DNA from: an uncultured Mesonia sp.
Lineage (GTDB): Bacteria > Bacteroidota > Bacteroidia > Flavobacteriales > Flavobacteriaceae
Assembly (NCBI GenBank): GCA_947494545.1
Contig: CANLVH010000003.1
Span: forward strand, 62,001-126,000
Reading direction: 5' to 3'
Length of the DNA stretch: 64,000 nucleotides
Part shown: in pieces, positions 18,053 through 26,951 of the stretch
Position numbering within the stretch: the stretch's first letter is position 1
How the letters are laid out: each line of letters starts with the position of its first letter
Translations under genes and position numbers: made by a program
The notes under the pieces: generated by a model
Databases searched by the model: none
Seen by the model: only the letters and a program-made list of their open reading frames with translations
Told to the model about the DNA's origin: nothing

Positions 18053-19391
18053 TTAAATATTTTACTTTTTCCAAGGCATTTTCGGCTTTTGTTTCTATAT
18101 CCGGCTTTACTCCTATTTGTTCCAATTCGCGGTTATCTATGGTAAAATAATTGGCAACCGGCAAGGTTAAAAACCACGAATTTTCTAATTTAAAACTTTC
18201 TGCAGAAAGCATTGCTCCGGCGGTATTTTCTCCTACCAAGGTTGCCAAGTTGTTTTCTTTCATAAAAAAGGCAAGTGGTTCTGCCGCACTAGCGGTTTTA
18301 TTACTGGTTAACAAAAAAACTTTTCCGTTATAAGAAGTAGCTGCCGGTTCTACTTTTCCTACCAATATTCCGTTATCGTGCAATTCCGTAAAGAAATCAT
18401 TTAAAGTACCGTCTGTAAAAGGTGTGATATTTTTGATTTTCTTTTCGGAAGGCAATTGATCGCCATAGTTTTTATAATATTTATTACCCAAAAAATAACC
18501 AACCATTTTTTCTTCTTCAATAAAATGTGAAGCCAACAAAAGAGAAGAAAAATCGCCGCCAGAACAATCTCTAAGATCTATTATCAAGTTGGGCGTTTTA
18601 CAATTTTTTACAAGTTTGGAAATTGCTTTTTTATCGTTAAGAGAAAAAGCAGTAATTTCTAATAAAGATGCAGAATTATCAATTTTTCTAAAATCGTAAT
18701 TTGGCTTAATAGTAGCATTTTCGGTAGTTGCGCTTTTTAGATAATCTGTTTTGCTTAAAAAAACATGCGAAGTTTTTAAATTTCGTTTATGGTATAAAAA
18801 GGCGAAGAGAACATCTAAATCGTCTGTGGCATTGGAAAGCGAAGCTTGCAGATTTTCCATAAAATCGTCCCAATCTTCCCTATTTAAGATTTTAGGATTA
18901 TAAATATTATTCCGTAAAGTATGTTGTAAGTTTTGGAATAGCTTGTTGTAATTGCTAATCTTTGTTTTTTCTACTACTTTCTTAGCTGTAAAATCTAATT
19001 CTATATTTTTGTTATACAATTTCCCTCGAAGTTCGTCTATGTTTTTAGAAGCGGCAAAATTAAAGCTGCCTATAGTAGAAATGAGCTTGCCGTGCAAACT
19101 ATCGCTTTTTATTTTCCCGTCAAGAATCCGTAAAACCGCGCCGTTCTTTTTGTCTTTCCCAAATAGCTTTAAATACATTTTTTGGTAAAACGGAAGCAAA
19201 CGGTACAAAGTTTTTTTATTAGAGTAAGCCAAAAAACTATGATCGTCTTTATCCATTTCAAAAGTCATATAAAAATCTATTTTACCAAGATTTGGATAAT
19301 CTAATTCTACCAAATAGGTGTTTTTTTCTGTCGCTTGCGTAGCTATCGCGAATAAAAAAGCGCAGAATATTAAAAGAAGTCTTTTTCTCAT
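18045..19391 (-). CDS. Secreted S41-family (tail-specific protease-like) peptidase
   Basis: Exported protease of 448 residues with a signal peptide ending near ATQATE. The C-terminal half is an S41 core: NLIIDLRDCSGGDFSSL, VFLLTSNKTASAAEPLAFF with the serine nucleophile, and VGENTAGAML, where the usual catalytic Lys position is not obvious. I see no PDZ domain, unlike the CtpA group. The substrate is unknown. It overlaps the end of the convergent ALDH gene by 8 bases. Two CTTTACGGAA copies lie inside on the coding strand (18384 and 18910). Confidence 0.85.
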   Translation of the reverse strand: MRKRLLLIFCAFLFAIATQATEKNTYLVELDYPNLGKIDFYMTFEMDKDDHSFLAYSNKKTLYRLLPFYQKMYLKLFGKDKKNGAVLRILDGKIKSDSLHGKLISTIGSFNFAASKNIDELRGKLYNKNIELDFTAKKVVEKTKISNYNKLFQNLQHTLRNNIYNPKILNREDWDDFMENLQASLSNATDDLDVLFAFLYHKRNLKTSHVFLSKTDYLKSATTENATIKPNYDFRKIDNSASLLEITAFSLNDKKAISKLVKNCKTPNLIIDLRDCSGGDFSSLLLASHFIEEEKMVGYFLGNKYYKNYGDQLPSEKKIKNITPFTDGTLNDFFTELHDNGILVGKVEPAATSYNGKVFLLTSNKTASAAEPLAFFMKENNLATLVGENTAGAMLSAESFKLENSWFLTLPVANYFTIDNRELEQIGVKPDIETKAENALEKVKYLIK

Positions 19392-19482
19392 AAGGAATAA
19401 GCGACTATAAATGAATTATTAGAGAAATAAGCAATTTTAAAGATAGACAAATAATTGATAATTATATATTTACACTTAAATA

Positions 19483-20340
19483 TTATTCCAAATCTACCAA
19501 CTCTAATTCTATCAAATCGCCTTGTTTTTTTTGCGCCACGGTATTTATACTTTCCTCGCTTAATTGCAACACACGCGGATAACCGCCTGTGGTTTGCGCA
19601 TCTCGCATAAGAATTATTAAATTTCCGTCTGGTGTAAGTTGTACTGTTCCCGATAAAACCGGTTGCGACAACATTCCATCTAAATCGTTTGGAAATTTTT
19701 CTTCAATTTGATAGGCCATTCGGCTGGTATTTTTAGAAAAATGCAAGTCGTTTTTTACTATTTCTTGCTGTAAATTTTCTGGCAATAAATGCCACTCCGG
19801 TCCTTTAAAAACTTTTATTTTGGAGGTAGCCAAACCTTCTTTTTCATAATTTACTTTGGCAAAATCTTTTTGCTTCCGGTCTGTAAAAGTTGAAAAGGCT
19901 AAACTTTCTTGCTTTCCTACTTTTTTATTTTTGGTTAAGGGCGCGTAGAAACTTTTACTGTTTAGGACTTCTTTAGTTTGAAAACCGCCGTTAATCGCCA
20001 TATAAAGTCGCGCTCCTTGCGTTACTTGTTTTATATGTAGTTTATCTCCTTTTTTTACTTTAATTGCTTTTAAAAGCGGTATTATTTCTTTGTTTAGCAC
20101 GACTTCTGCATCTAATGCCACCAGAACTATTAAAGCATCTTTTTCAAAAAGTATTTTAGGACCAATTAGCGTGCATTCCATTACTGCTTCCGAAGCATCG
20201 TTGCCCACTAACATATTGGCAATTTTTGCAGAATAACGATCCATCGCACCACTTTGCGGCACTCCTATTCCCGCATAACCAAATCTGCCACGATCTTGAA
20301 TACTTGTAAAAAGTCCTTCTTTCAGAATTTTTAAGCCCAT
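19483..20340 (-). CDS. pxpC: 5-oxoprolinase subunit C (biotin-dependent carboxyltransferase fold)
   Basis: With PxpA and PxpB opens 5-oxoproline (pyroglutamate) to glutamate using ATP. The 285 residues start MGLKILKEGLFTSIQDRGRFG and contain GVPQSGAMDRYSA and the closing QTTGGYPR motif, hallmarks of PxpC/KipA. Its start overlaps the pxpB stop by 10 bases, so translation is probably coupled. Last gene of the comM-DUF2891-pxpABC operon. Confidence 0.92.
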   Translation of the reverse strand: MGLKILKEGLFTSIQDRGRFGYAGIGVPQSGAMDRYSAKIANMLVGNDASEAVMECTLIGPKILFEKDALIVLVALDAEVVLNKEIIPLLKAIKVKKGDKLHIKQVTQGARLYMAINGGFQTKEVLNSKSFYAPLTKNKKVGKQESLAFSTFTDRKQKDFAKVNYEKEGLATSKIKVFKGPEWHLLPENLQQEIVKNDLHFSKNTSRMAYQIEEKFPNDLDGMLSQPVLSGTVQLTPDGNLIILMRDAQTTGGYPRVLQLSEESINTVAQKKQGDLIELELVDLE

Positions 20341-21065
20341 TGGTTTACTTTTTCCAATTCATATCTGTTTCCTTTTATTTTTTGCCGAATTGCCTCGTGC
20401 TCTTCTAAAGAAATGGCTTGAAACATTATTTCATCTCCCGGAGAAAATGGCGACGGATTTTCTTTTGTTGCGTCAAAAAGTTCAATTGGAGAATTCCCGA
20501 TAATTTGCCAACCGCCGGCAGATTTTTGCGGATAAATTCCGGTCTGCTTTTGCCCGATACCAACCGCTCCTTTTTCGACCTCCAAACGCGGTGTTTTTTT
20601 ACGCGGAATTTCAAGCGCTTTATCCAGTCCGCCCAAGTATAAAAATCCGGGTAAAAAACCGATAAAATAAAGCGTATAAACAGAAGCCGTATGCAACCGG
20701 ATAATCTCTTCTACAGCTATATTTTTTTGCTGACTAATTTCTTGTAAATCCAACCCAAATTTCTCCTCATAACAAACTGGAATTTTAAATTTTCTTCCTT
20801 TAATTTTTTGGGTTATTTTAGCAGTTGAAACCACCTCTTTTATGTACTCAATTTCATTATAGATATTTTCTATTGATAAGTCGTAATTAATTAATAATGA
20901 GTTAAATGTATTAATTACCTCAACTTTTACTTTAGGTTGGTTTTTATAAATTAAGTTTGTAACAGAAAGTATTTTAGCAAGGGTATTTTTATTGATTTCT
21001 TCCGGCCACGAAATCAAAATAGCTTGTTGCCCGAATGCTTCGAATTTTAAGTTTTCTAACTTCAT
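20331..21065 (-). CDS. pxpB: 5-oxoprolinase subunit B
   Basis: Partner of PxpC, 244 residues, KipI/AHS1-type. Motifs: FLPGFLYLGGLD, PRKKTPRLEVEKGAVGIG, GGWQIIGNSPIELFD and SPFSPGDEIMF. In Bacillus the KipI homologue also inhibits a sporulation kinase, but in this context the pxpA-B-C order indicates oxoprolinase. The gene lies 5 bases downstream of pxpA and overlaps pxpC. Confidence 0.93.
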   Translation of the reverse strand: MKLENLKFEAFGQQAILISWPEEINKNTLAKILSVTNLIYKNQPKVKVEVINTFNSLLINYDLSIENIYNEIEYIKEVVSTAKITQKIKGRKFKIPVCYEEKFGLDLQEISQQKNIAVEEIIRLHTASVYTLYFIGFLPGFLYLGGLDKALEIPRKKTPRLEVEKGAVGIGQKQTGIYPQKSAGGWQIIGNSPIELFDATKENPSPFSPGDEIMFQAISLEEHEAIRQKIKGNRYELEKVNQWA

Positions 21066-21070
21066 TTTCC

Positions 21071-21805
21071 CTACTCTATTTTGATGTTTTCTTGTTTCAA
21101 ATTATCGTGTAAATAACGTAAAATCTCTACCGAATTTGGGGTGTCGCTATGAACACAAATAGTATCAAAATCGGCTTGTATTTTGCTTCCGTTTTTTAAG
21201 CTCACTTTTTGTTCTTTTACCATTGCTAAAACTTGCTGAAAAATAGCTTCTTTTTCGTGCAAAACAGCACCGCTTTTGGTTCGGGGAAGCAAACCTAAAT
21301 CACTTTGATAAGCGCGGTCTGCAAAACCTTCCGTAAAGGTTTTTAGATTATTTTTTGCTGCAATTTCTTTTATTACAGATTTGGGCGGAACAAATAAAAC
21401 CAACTCCTTCCCTATTTCTAAAATAAGTTTTACCACCGCTTCGGCTTTTTCTTTGTCATGTTTTAATTGATTATATAAAGCGCCGTGCGGCTTAATGTGG
21501 TGTAAGTTTCCGCCTAAATTTTCAGCAGTTTGCTTTACCAATAAAATTTGCTCTTTTAAAATTTTTTCTAATGTATCGATATCTATCTTCATAGACTTGC
21601 GACCAAAATTCCGTTTATCCGGATAAGAAGGATGCGCGCCTATTTTTACGTCGTGTTGTAAAGCCAGTTTTACCGCGGTTTCTACTGTTTTTGCGTTGCC
21701 AAAATGGCCACCACACGCAATGTTACAAGACGAAATGAGAGGCATAAGCCTCTCATCGTTTTTACCTCCTTCTGCCAAATCGCAATTAAGGTTTATTGTA
21801 AGCAT
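21071..21805 (-). CDS. pxpA: 5-oxoprolinase subunit A (LamB/YcsF family)
   Basis: Metal-dependent deacetylase-like barrel of 244 residues, the subunit in which the lactam is opened. Visible motifs: NLNCDLAEGG, CNIACGGHFG, KIGAHPSYPD, HHIKPHGALYN and ICVHSDTPNS. Length is as expected. The start is one base past the stop of the DUF2891 gene, so it belongs to the same transcript. Confidence 0.95.
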   Translation of the reverse strand: MLTINLNCDLAEGGKNDERLMPLISSCNIACGGHFGNAKTVETAVKLALQHDVKIGAHPSYPDKRNFGRKSMKIDIDTLEKILKEQILLVKQTAENLGGNLHHIKPHGALYNQLKHDKEKAEAVVKLILEIGKELVLFVPPKSVIKEIAAKNNLKTFTEGFADRAYQSDLGLLPRTKSGAVLHEKEAIFQQVLAMVKEQKVSLKNGSKIQADFDTICVHSDTPNSVEILRYLHDNLKQENIKIE

Positions 21806-21806
21806 A

Positions 21807-22970
21807 TTAGTTTTTGTTTACACGTTGGTTTAAAGCATATAAAGCAAAGGTTCCTAACCAGTGACCGCCCTCGTAAGAATCGTTTAAAATATTTTCATAA
21901 GAGGCTGCCAGGTGTTTTTCTGCAATAGGCTCTAGATATTTAAAATCTTTATATTTTCCGCTTAAAGCGAATAAAACCGCAGCCCTACTAAAATTAAGTC
22001 CGTCTAAATGTACTAATTTACCATCGCTTCTATCCGTAACTTCTACCGGTTCTAATTGAAAATTTTTTTTTATAATACCGGGCATAAATTCTTTAAGCCA
22101 CATTTTAAACGTACTTTCTTCTAGTATTTTTTGCATTAGATTAATTTCCATCAAACAAGGAGAAATAAAATCATAACCGCTGGGTTCGTATGCAATTGGA
22201 CAGTTTTTATCTGTTAAATAAAACTCTCTTGCTTTTGCTTCTATTAATTTTTTGAGTTTTTCATTTTCGGTAGTTTTAGCATAATCGTATGCTAGACTAA
22301 GCGCAAAAGCGGTATTTTGATGTTCGCCTACACGAATAGGATAGCTTAAATTAGGTAAGAATTTCTGAAAATTATCAACAATTTTGTTGGTTAAAGGTTG
22401 TAAATTTTTGTTTAAATCTACCGCTAAAGTATCGTCCCAAGTTTGCAATTCTTCGCTTAATTTTAAAAGCCAAGCCCAGCCATAAGTACGCTCATAAGTT
22501 TTGTTGTGTTCTTTTTTAAAATATTGTAACTCTTTGTTAATATTGTCTTTAGTGATGTTTTCCTGAAGTAAAGCTTTAATTTTTTTAGACTGCTTTAATT
22601 GCGGATATTGTTTTACTAATTTTACCATTGTCCAATAGCCGTGCACGGAAGAATGCCAGTCAAAACAACCGTAAAAAACCGGATGTAAAGTTTTAGGATT
22701 TTGCAACTCATCTTTATTTGCCAAAACCTGGTTTAGCTTATTGGGATATTCTTTTTCTATACAAGCCAACGGCAATTTTGCCAATTTTGAGGCTTGGTCT
22801 TTATCTAAAATCACTTGATTAGACATATCAAAAGTGTTGCTAATTTCTTCCACAATACTACTGTCTTGCTCTTCTGTGGCTTTAGATTGCTGGTTTTCTG
22901 TTTCTGTTTTCTGTTTTTCCTTGCAAGCAAAAAAGCTCAAAACAGCCAAAATTAATATACTCTTTTTCAT
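21807..22970 (-). CDS. DUF2891 family lipoprotein
   Basis: Predicted lipoprotein (ILILAVLSFFACKEKQ, Cys lipobox) of 387 residues belonging to the DUF2891 family: FYGCFDWHSSVHGYW, NKTYERTYGWAWLLKL, RVGEHQNTAFALSL, EPSGYDFISPCL and DGLNFSRA are conserved aromatic and His motifs suggesting an all-helical barrel. Enzymatic function unknown. I choose the ATG at 22968-22970 (MKKSI) because it gives a clean signal peptide; an earlier ATG overlaps the comM stop. The gene is tightly packed between comM and pxpA. Confidence 0.82.
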   Translation of the reverse strand: MKKSILILAVLSFFACKEKQKTETENQQSKATEEQDSSIVEEISNTFDMSNQVILDKDQASKLAKLPLACIEKEYPNKLNQVLANKDELQNPKTLHPVFYGCFDWHSSVHGYWTMVKLVKQYPQLKQSKKIKALLQENITKDNINKELQYFKKEHNKTYERTYGWAWLLKLSEELQTWDDTLAVDLNKNLQPLTNKIVDNFQKFLPNLSYPIRVGEHQNTAFALSLAYDYAKTTENEKLKKLIEAKAREFYLTDKNCPIAYEPSGYDFISPCLMEINLMQKILEESTFKMWLKEFMPGIIKKNFQLEPVEVTDRSDGKLVHLDGLNFSRAAVLFALSGKYKDFKYLEPIAEKHLAASYENILNDSYEGGHWLGTFALYALNQRVNKN

Positions 22971-22975
22971 AATTT

Positions 22976-24514
22976 TTATCCTAACCAACCGTCGCGGTCC
23001 AAACTTCTATACTGAATCGCTTCGCTGATGTGTTCTCCTTTTATTTGTGGTTCTGCAGCTAAATCTGCAATGGTTCTGGCTACTTTTAAAATACGATCGT
23101 AAGCCCTAGCCGATAAATTTAAGCGTTCCATCGCAGTTTTCAATAATTCTTTTGAACTTTCTTCTAATTTACAAAACTCCCTAATTTGTTTTACGCCCAT
23201 TTGCGCATTATAATGAATGTTTTCATAATTTCTAAAACGCTGGGTTTGTCTTTCGCGAGCGGCAGTAACTCTTTTTCTAATGGTTACGCTTTCTTCTCCT
23301 CTACGCTCATCACTTAGTTTTTCAAAAGGAACCGGCGTCACTTCTATATGAATATCTATTCTGTCTAACAACGGACCACTAATTTTACTTAAATAACGCT
23401 GCATTTCTGCCGGCGAAGAAGTTACCGGCGCGTCAGGATCGTTAAAATAACCACCCGGACTAGGATTCATACTGGCAACCAACATAAAACTAGACGGATA
23501 AGTTACCGTAAAGCGAGCGCGAGAAATTGTAACCTCTCTATCTTCTAAAGGTTGCCGCATTACTTCTAAAACCGTGCGTTTAAATTCCGGTAGCTCATCT
23601 AAAAATAAAACGCCGTTATGCGATAGAGAGATTTCGCCGGGTTGCGGGTAACTGCCGCCGCCAACAAGAGCGACGTCGGAAATAGTATGGTGAGGACTTC
23701 TAAACGGTCTTTGCGCCATTAAACCAACACTGTTTTTAGTCTTTCCCACCACCGAATGAATTTTGGTGGTTTCTAAAGCTTCGTGCAACGTCATTGGTGG
23801 TAAAATGCTTGGCAAACGTTTGGCCAGCATTGTTTTTCCGGAGCCCGGCGGACCAATTAATATAATATTATGTCCGCCGGCAGCGGCAATTTCCATACAG
23901 CGTTTAATAGATTCTTGTCCTTTAACATCGGCAAAATCAAATTCTGGATGTTCTAAATTTTCATAAAATTGTTTACGGGTGTCTACCACAGTTTTCTCTA
24001 AAGCTTCACCTTTGTCAAAAAAATGAATAACTTCTGTAATATTTTCTATTCCGTAAACGTCTAAGCCGTCTACAATAGCGGCTTCTGCAGCATTTTGTTT
24101 TGGTAAAATAAAACCTTTAAAACCTTCTTCTTTAGCTTTTATAGCAATTGGCAAAGCACCTTTTATAGGCTGTAAACTTCCGTCTAAAGATAACTCGCCC
24201 ATTATGAGGTAATCTTCTATATTTTCGGCTTTTATTTGCGAAGAAGCAGCCAAAATACCCAAGGCTAACGTTAAATCATAAGCAGAACCTTCTTTGCGCA
24301 AATCTGCAGGCGCCATATTTATGGTTATTTTTTTCCCCGGAAGGTTATAAGCATTGTTTTGCAAAGCTGCGGCAATACGAAAACTGCTTTCGCGGATGGC
24401 GTTATCCGGCAAACCTACTAAATGATAACCAATCCCGTTTACCACATTTACCTCAACCACTACCGTCGTTGCCTCTACCCCGAAAACGGCGCTGCCAAAA
24501 ACTTTTACTAACAT
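22976..24514 (-). CDS. comM: ComM/YifB-type AAA+ ATPase (Mg-chelatase-like)
   Basis: AAA+ helicase which in Vibrio and Haemophilus promotes branch migration during natural transformation. The 512 residues have the N-terminal ChlI domain (KVFGSAVFGVEATTVVVEV), Walker A GPPGSGKTM (about 218-226), Walker B VLFLDELPEF, the arginine region SRARFTVTYPS, and the C-terminal Mg_chelatase_C domain (LSARAYDRILKVARTIADL). It heads the minus-strand operon. An inverted pair of the CTTTACGGAA word lies 67-105 bases upstream of its start. Homologues are also found in species not known to be competent, so the name is by family. Confidence 0.93.
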   Translation of the reverse strand: MLVKVFGSAVFGVEATTVVVEVNVVNGIGYHLVGLPDNAIRESSFRIAAALQNNAYNLPGKKITINMAPADLRKEGSAYDLTLALGILAASSQIKAENIEDYLIMGELSLDGSLQPIKGALPIAIKAKEEGFKGFILPKQNAAEAAIVDGLDVYGIENITEVIHFFDKGEALEKTVVDTRKQFYENLEHPEFDFADVKGQESIKRCMEIAAAGGHNIILIGPPGSGKTMLAKRLPSILPPMTLHEALETTKIHSVVGKTKNSVGLMAQRPFRSPHHTISDVALVGGGSYPQPGEISLSHNGVLFLDELPEFKRTVLEVMRQPLEDREVTISRARFTVTYPSSFMLVASMNPSPGGYFNDPDAPVTSSPAEMQRYLSKISGPLLDRIDIHIEVTPVPFEKLSDERRGEESVTIRKRVTAARERQTQRFRNYENIHYNAQMGVKQIREFCKLEESSKELLKTAMERLNLSARAYDRILKVARTIADLAAEPQIKGEHISEAIQYRSLDRDGWLG

Positions 24515-24533
24515 GAAATGAATTTTGTTTAAA

Positions 24534-24564
24534 AATAGGATTTTTTATGAATATTAATCCTATT
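24534..24564. repeat. Small hairpin in the comM leader
   Basis: AATAGGATT (24534-24542) and AATCCTATT (24556-24564) form a perfect 9-base-pair stem, 20 bases upstream of the comM start. Possible 5' UTR structure; no T run. Confidence 0.5.
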
Positions 24565-24580
24565 CCTGTAAAAATTTAAA

Positions 24581-24619
24581 CTTTACGGAATGAAAATCTG
24601 AATTAAATATTCCGTAAAG
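24581..24619. repeat. Inverted pair of CTTTACGGAA upstream of comM
   Basis: CTTTACGGAAT (24581-24591) and ATTCCGTAAAG (24609-24619) form an 11-base-pair stem with a 17-base loop in the comM leader/promoter region. Best-formed pair of the window-wide word. Confidence 0.9.
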
Positions 24620-24663
24620 CAAATGTTTAGCTGTTTTTGATTAGAGAAAGTAGATTTTAAAAC

Positions 24664-24698
24664 AAAAAAACCGACTCCCTTAAAGTCGGTTTTTGATT
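24664..24698. terminator. Terminator of the sigma/DUF4252 operon
   Basis: ACCGACT and AGTCGGT form a stem flanked by A7 and T5. On the minus strand it follows the 24722 stop and ends in a long T run; it could act both ways. Confidence 0.85.
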
Positions 24699-24721
24699 AA
24701 TAGTACAAATTATTTTCTAAT

Positions 24722-25306
24722 TTACCGTAAAGTATCCTTTTTTGTTTTAATGGAATCTTCTTCTTTTTCAAAGACTTTTTCTAATTGACCAAGACTTTCT
24801 ATATTGATGTCTAAATCTCCTTCTCCAGCAGATTTCATTAATTTTAAAATTGCTTTTGGCTGCATTTCATCGCCTAAAATACGGGCAATAATAAAGCCTT
24901 TTTCATCATCTAAACCAAAAGCCACCAACTCGTCTATTTTATCTTCTTCTCCTAAATAAGAAATCTTAACTTGCTTATTGGCAGAGCCCATCCGGAGCAA
25001 AAGTTTATAACGGTCGTTTTTTAATATTTTAGTAATTGCAGCTTTTTCGTGCGGATAATTTTTCTGGGTTTCTTCCGTAAGCGGATATGCCAAAACATTT
25101 GCTTTTTTAATAGATTTTAAAGTCTTTTTACTTTCTGGAGAAAGCTCTGGTCCCGCCGAAAGAAACATACTTGCCGGCACATCTATAGCCAAAAAGTGCG
25201 CGTTATCTTGATTGTCTACAAAATATTCTTGCAAAGTGGGTTCTGAGCTACAAGAAAAACTTAGCGCAGCCAAAAACACAAGTATTACAGTTTGAATTGC
25301 TCTCAT
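24722..25306 (-). CDS. DUF4252 lipoprotein
   Basis: Predicted lipoprotein (LVFLAALSFSCSSEP) of 194 residues in the DUF4252 family. Function unknown. Last gene of an operon with a sigma factor, a putative anti-sigma factor and a second DUF4252 protein (7-base gap upstream). The pairing suggests an envelope stress or signalling module in which the DUF4252 proteins are output or sensor. The C-terminus is highly charged (EKVFEKEEDSIKTKKDTLR). Confidence 0.8.
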   Translation of the reverse strand: MRAIQTVILVFLAALSFSCSSEPTLQEYFVDNQDNAHFLAIDVPASMFLSAGPELSPESKKTLKSIKKANVLAYPLTEETQKNYPHEKAAITKILKNDRYKLLLRMGSANKQVKISYLGEEDKIDELVAFGLDDEKGFIIARILGDEMQPKAILKLMKSAGEGDLDINIESLGQLEKVFEKEEDSIKTKKDTLR

Positions 25307-25313
25307 CTTTTTC

Positions 25314-25838
25314 TTATTTATTTTCTACTTTTTTAAGTTGTTCTGCGCCCGGTACATCTAAATCTTTTGCTAATCGCGAAACTTCTTTAATGTCTATATC
25401 TCCCGTAATAGACAAAGCTACCGTTATGGGTTTGCCCTCTTCTTTTCCAGAAAGTAACATCACCAATTGACTAACGTAATTTTTCTTGCTACCGGGTTTG
25501 GAATAAAATTTTACGTTTTTATTATCTTCTTTAAGCATCATTAGCTTTTCTAAGGCATTATTGCTAATATATTTATTCATATCGGTAAGCATTTCTTCGC
25601 CAACCTCTTGGTTAGAAGTAGAAATCACCCTTATGTTTTTTAGATTTTCTATTAGCTGCATATAACGTTTTACTTCAGGATCGTCACTATCTACATCTAT
25701 TTCTGCCAAGAGCTTAAACATATTGCTGGTAACTACCATTGCATCTACTTCGCGCATATTTTCGTACTTCGAAAAATCTTGCGCTTGCATAGTCATTGCG
25801 ACCAAAACAAGACTTAAACTAACTATTAACTTTCTCAT
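25314..25838 (-). CDS. DUF4252 secreted protein
   Basis: Exported protein of 174 residues with an N-terminal signal peptide ending MTMQAQ (no lipobox Cys). The mature part, SNMFKLLAEIDVDSDDPEVKRYMQLIENLKNIRV..., is a DUF4252 domain. Paralogue of the next gene but less acidic at the C-terminus. It sits 5 bases downstream of the putative anti-sigma gene. Confidence 0.8.
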   Translation of the reverse strand: MRKLIVSLSLVLVAMTMQAQDFSKYENMREVDAMVVTSNMFKLLAEIDVDSDDPEVKRYMQLIENLKNIRVISTSNQEVGEEMLTDMNKYISNNALEKLMMLKEDNKNVKFYSKPGSKKNYVSQLVMLLSGKEEGKPITVALSITGDIDIKEVSRLAKDLDVPGAEQLKKVENK

Positions 25839-25843
25839 TGCTT

Positions 25844-26284
25844 TTATTTTAAAATTTTATTTTTTGTTTTACTGAATTCATTTAGGTAATCTATTTGTTG
25901 TTGCCCGGTACTAATAGCATCGGTAAGCATATATAACAAATCTTGGGTTTGCTGCACCGCCATATCGTGGTTTGTAATTTTCTCTTGCTTTATGCCGGTG
26001 GTATTGGTTTTAAAAATGCCGTAACCTGCCAAAATTATAAGTATGCCGGCAATTGCCGTCCATTTATAAGCGTGTTTTTTAGACACTGTTTTCTCTACAG
26101 GCATTTCTACAGAGGTAGATTTTTTACTTTCGTTTTCATAAAAACCAAACATTGCTTTATAAGGCTCTAACTCCGGCGCAACTTTTTCTGAATTAAAATA
26201 TGTGCGCAAGCGTTTTTCTTCTTGCAAACTGGTTTCTCCTTCAAAATACCGGTCTATTATTTTATTTATTTCAACTCGCTCCAT
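25844..26284 (-). CDS. Putative membrane anti-sigma factor
   Basis: Protein of 146 residues: a helical cytosolic N-terminus (NKIIDRYFEGETSLQEEKRLRTYF, like the start of zinc-free anti-sigma domains), one membrane helix (about 70-90, YKWTAIAGILIILAGYGIF) and a short outer part. It overlaps the sigma-factor gene by 14 bases, the usual arrangement for sigma/anti-sigma pairs. The assignment rests on context and topology rather than a strong motif. Confidence 0.65.
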   Translation of the reverse strand: MERVEINKIIDRYFEGETSLQEEKRLRTYFNSEKVAPELEPYKAMFGFYENESKKSTSVEMPVEKTVSKKHAYKWTAIAGILIILAGYGIFKTNTTGIKQEKITNHDMAVQQTQDLLYMLTDAISTGQQQIDYLNEFSKTKNKILK

Positions 26285-26780
26285 AGCTGTGTTTTTTTAG
26301 TATTTCTTCCCTTATTTTTTTACGTGCCCGAGAAAGTGCCACGCGTATTGCCGTATTTTTCATTTTGGTTATTTCGGCAATTTCTTCATAATCCAGTTGT
26401 TCTATATCTCGCAAATGAATGAGTAACTTTTCATTTTCGCTCAAACCTTCAATAATTTCCCCTACAATTTCCAGCTCGTTTTTAGCTTCTAACTGTTTTT
26501 GTAAAGATGGGTTACCATCGTCAAAATTGTTATGAACTATTCTTAAGTTGTTATTTGTTTTCAGCTTTAACTGGTCTAAACAATGATTTTTTGTTATCGT
26601 CATTGCAAAAGCTTCCGAATTGTTATAACCGGAGAGCTTGTCTTTTAACTTCCAAAGTTTTAGCAACACTTCTTGCGTTGCATCTTGCGCGGCTTCTTTA
26701 GATACTAAATACCGTAAGGACAATCTGTAAATTTTGTCTTTTAATGGATTTATATATTCTAAAAATGCTTTTTGGTTCAT
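26271..26780 (-). CDS. ECF-type RNA polymerase sigma factor
   Basis: Sigma-70 family extracytoplasmic-function factor of 169 residues. Region 2: IYRLSLRYLVSKEAAQDATQ...LLKLWKLKD. Region 4: LSENEKLLIHLRDIEQLDYE followed by EIAEITKMKNTAIRVALSRA, a helix-turn-helix. First gene of the four-gene operon 26780-24722. No consensus TAnnTTTG is seen upstream, compatible with an alternative or autoregulated promoter. Confidence 0.92.
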   Translation of the reverse strand: MNQKAFLEYINPLKDKIYRLSLRYLVSKEAAQDATQEVLLKLWKLKDKLSGYNNSEAFAMTITKNHCLDQLKLKTNNNLRIVHNNFDDGNPSLQKQLEAKNELEIVGEIIEGLSENEKLLIHLRDIEQLDYEEIAEITKMKNTAIRVALSRARKKIREEILKKHSYGAS

Positions 26781-26951
26781 TCTCTTAAGATATTCCTATT
26801 CAAATCAATTTTCTAGTACGTATTATCTTATCTGTTTTAAAAACAACTTTCTTTGCTTCTTATATGTACGACGTGTAAGAGATTATTTTGTTACATTAGT
26901 TATCAAAAACAATTTATGCGTTAGGTTTAAACGCATTTTGCAATTCTTATT

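Noticed and set aside
16673..19391. Possible operon of aldehyde dehydrogenase and S41 protease
   Set aside because: The genes are convergent and overlap only at their 3' ends.
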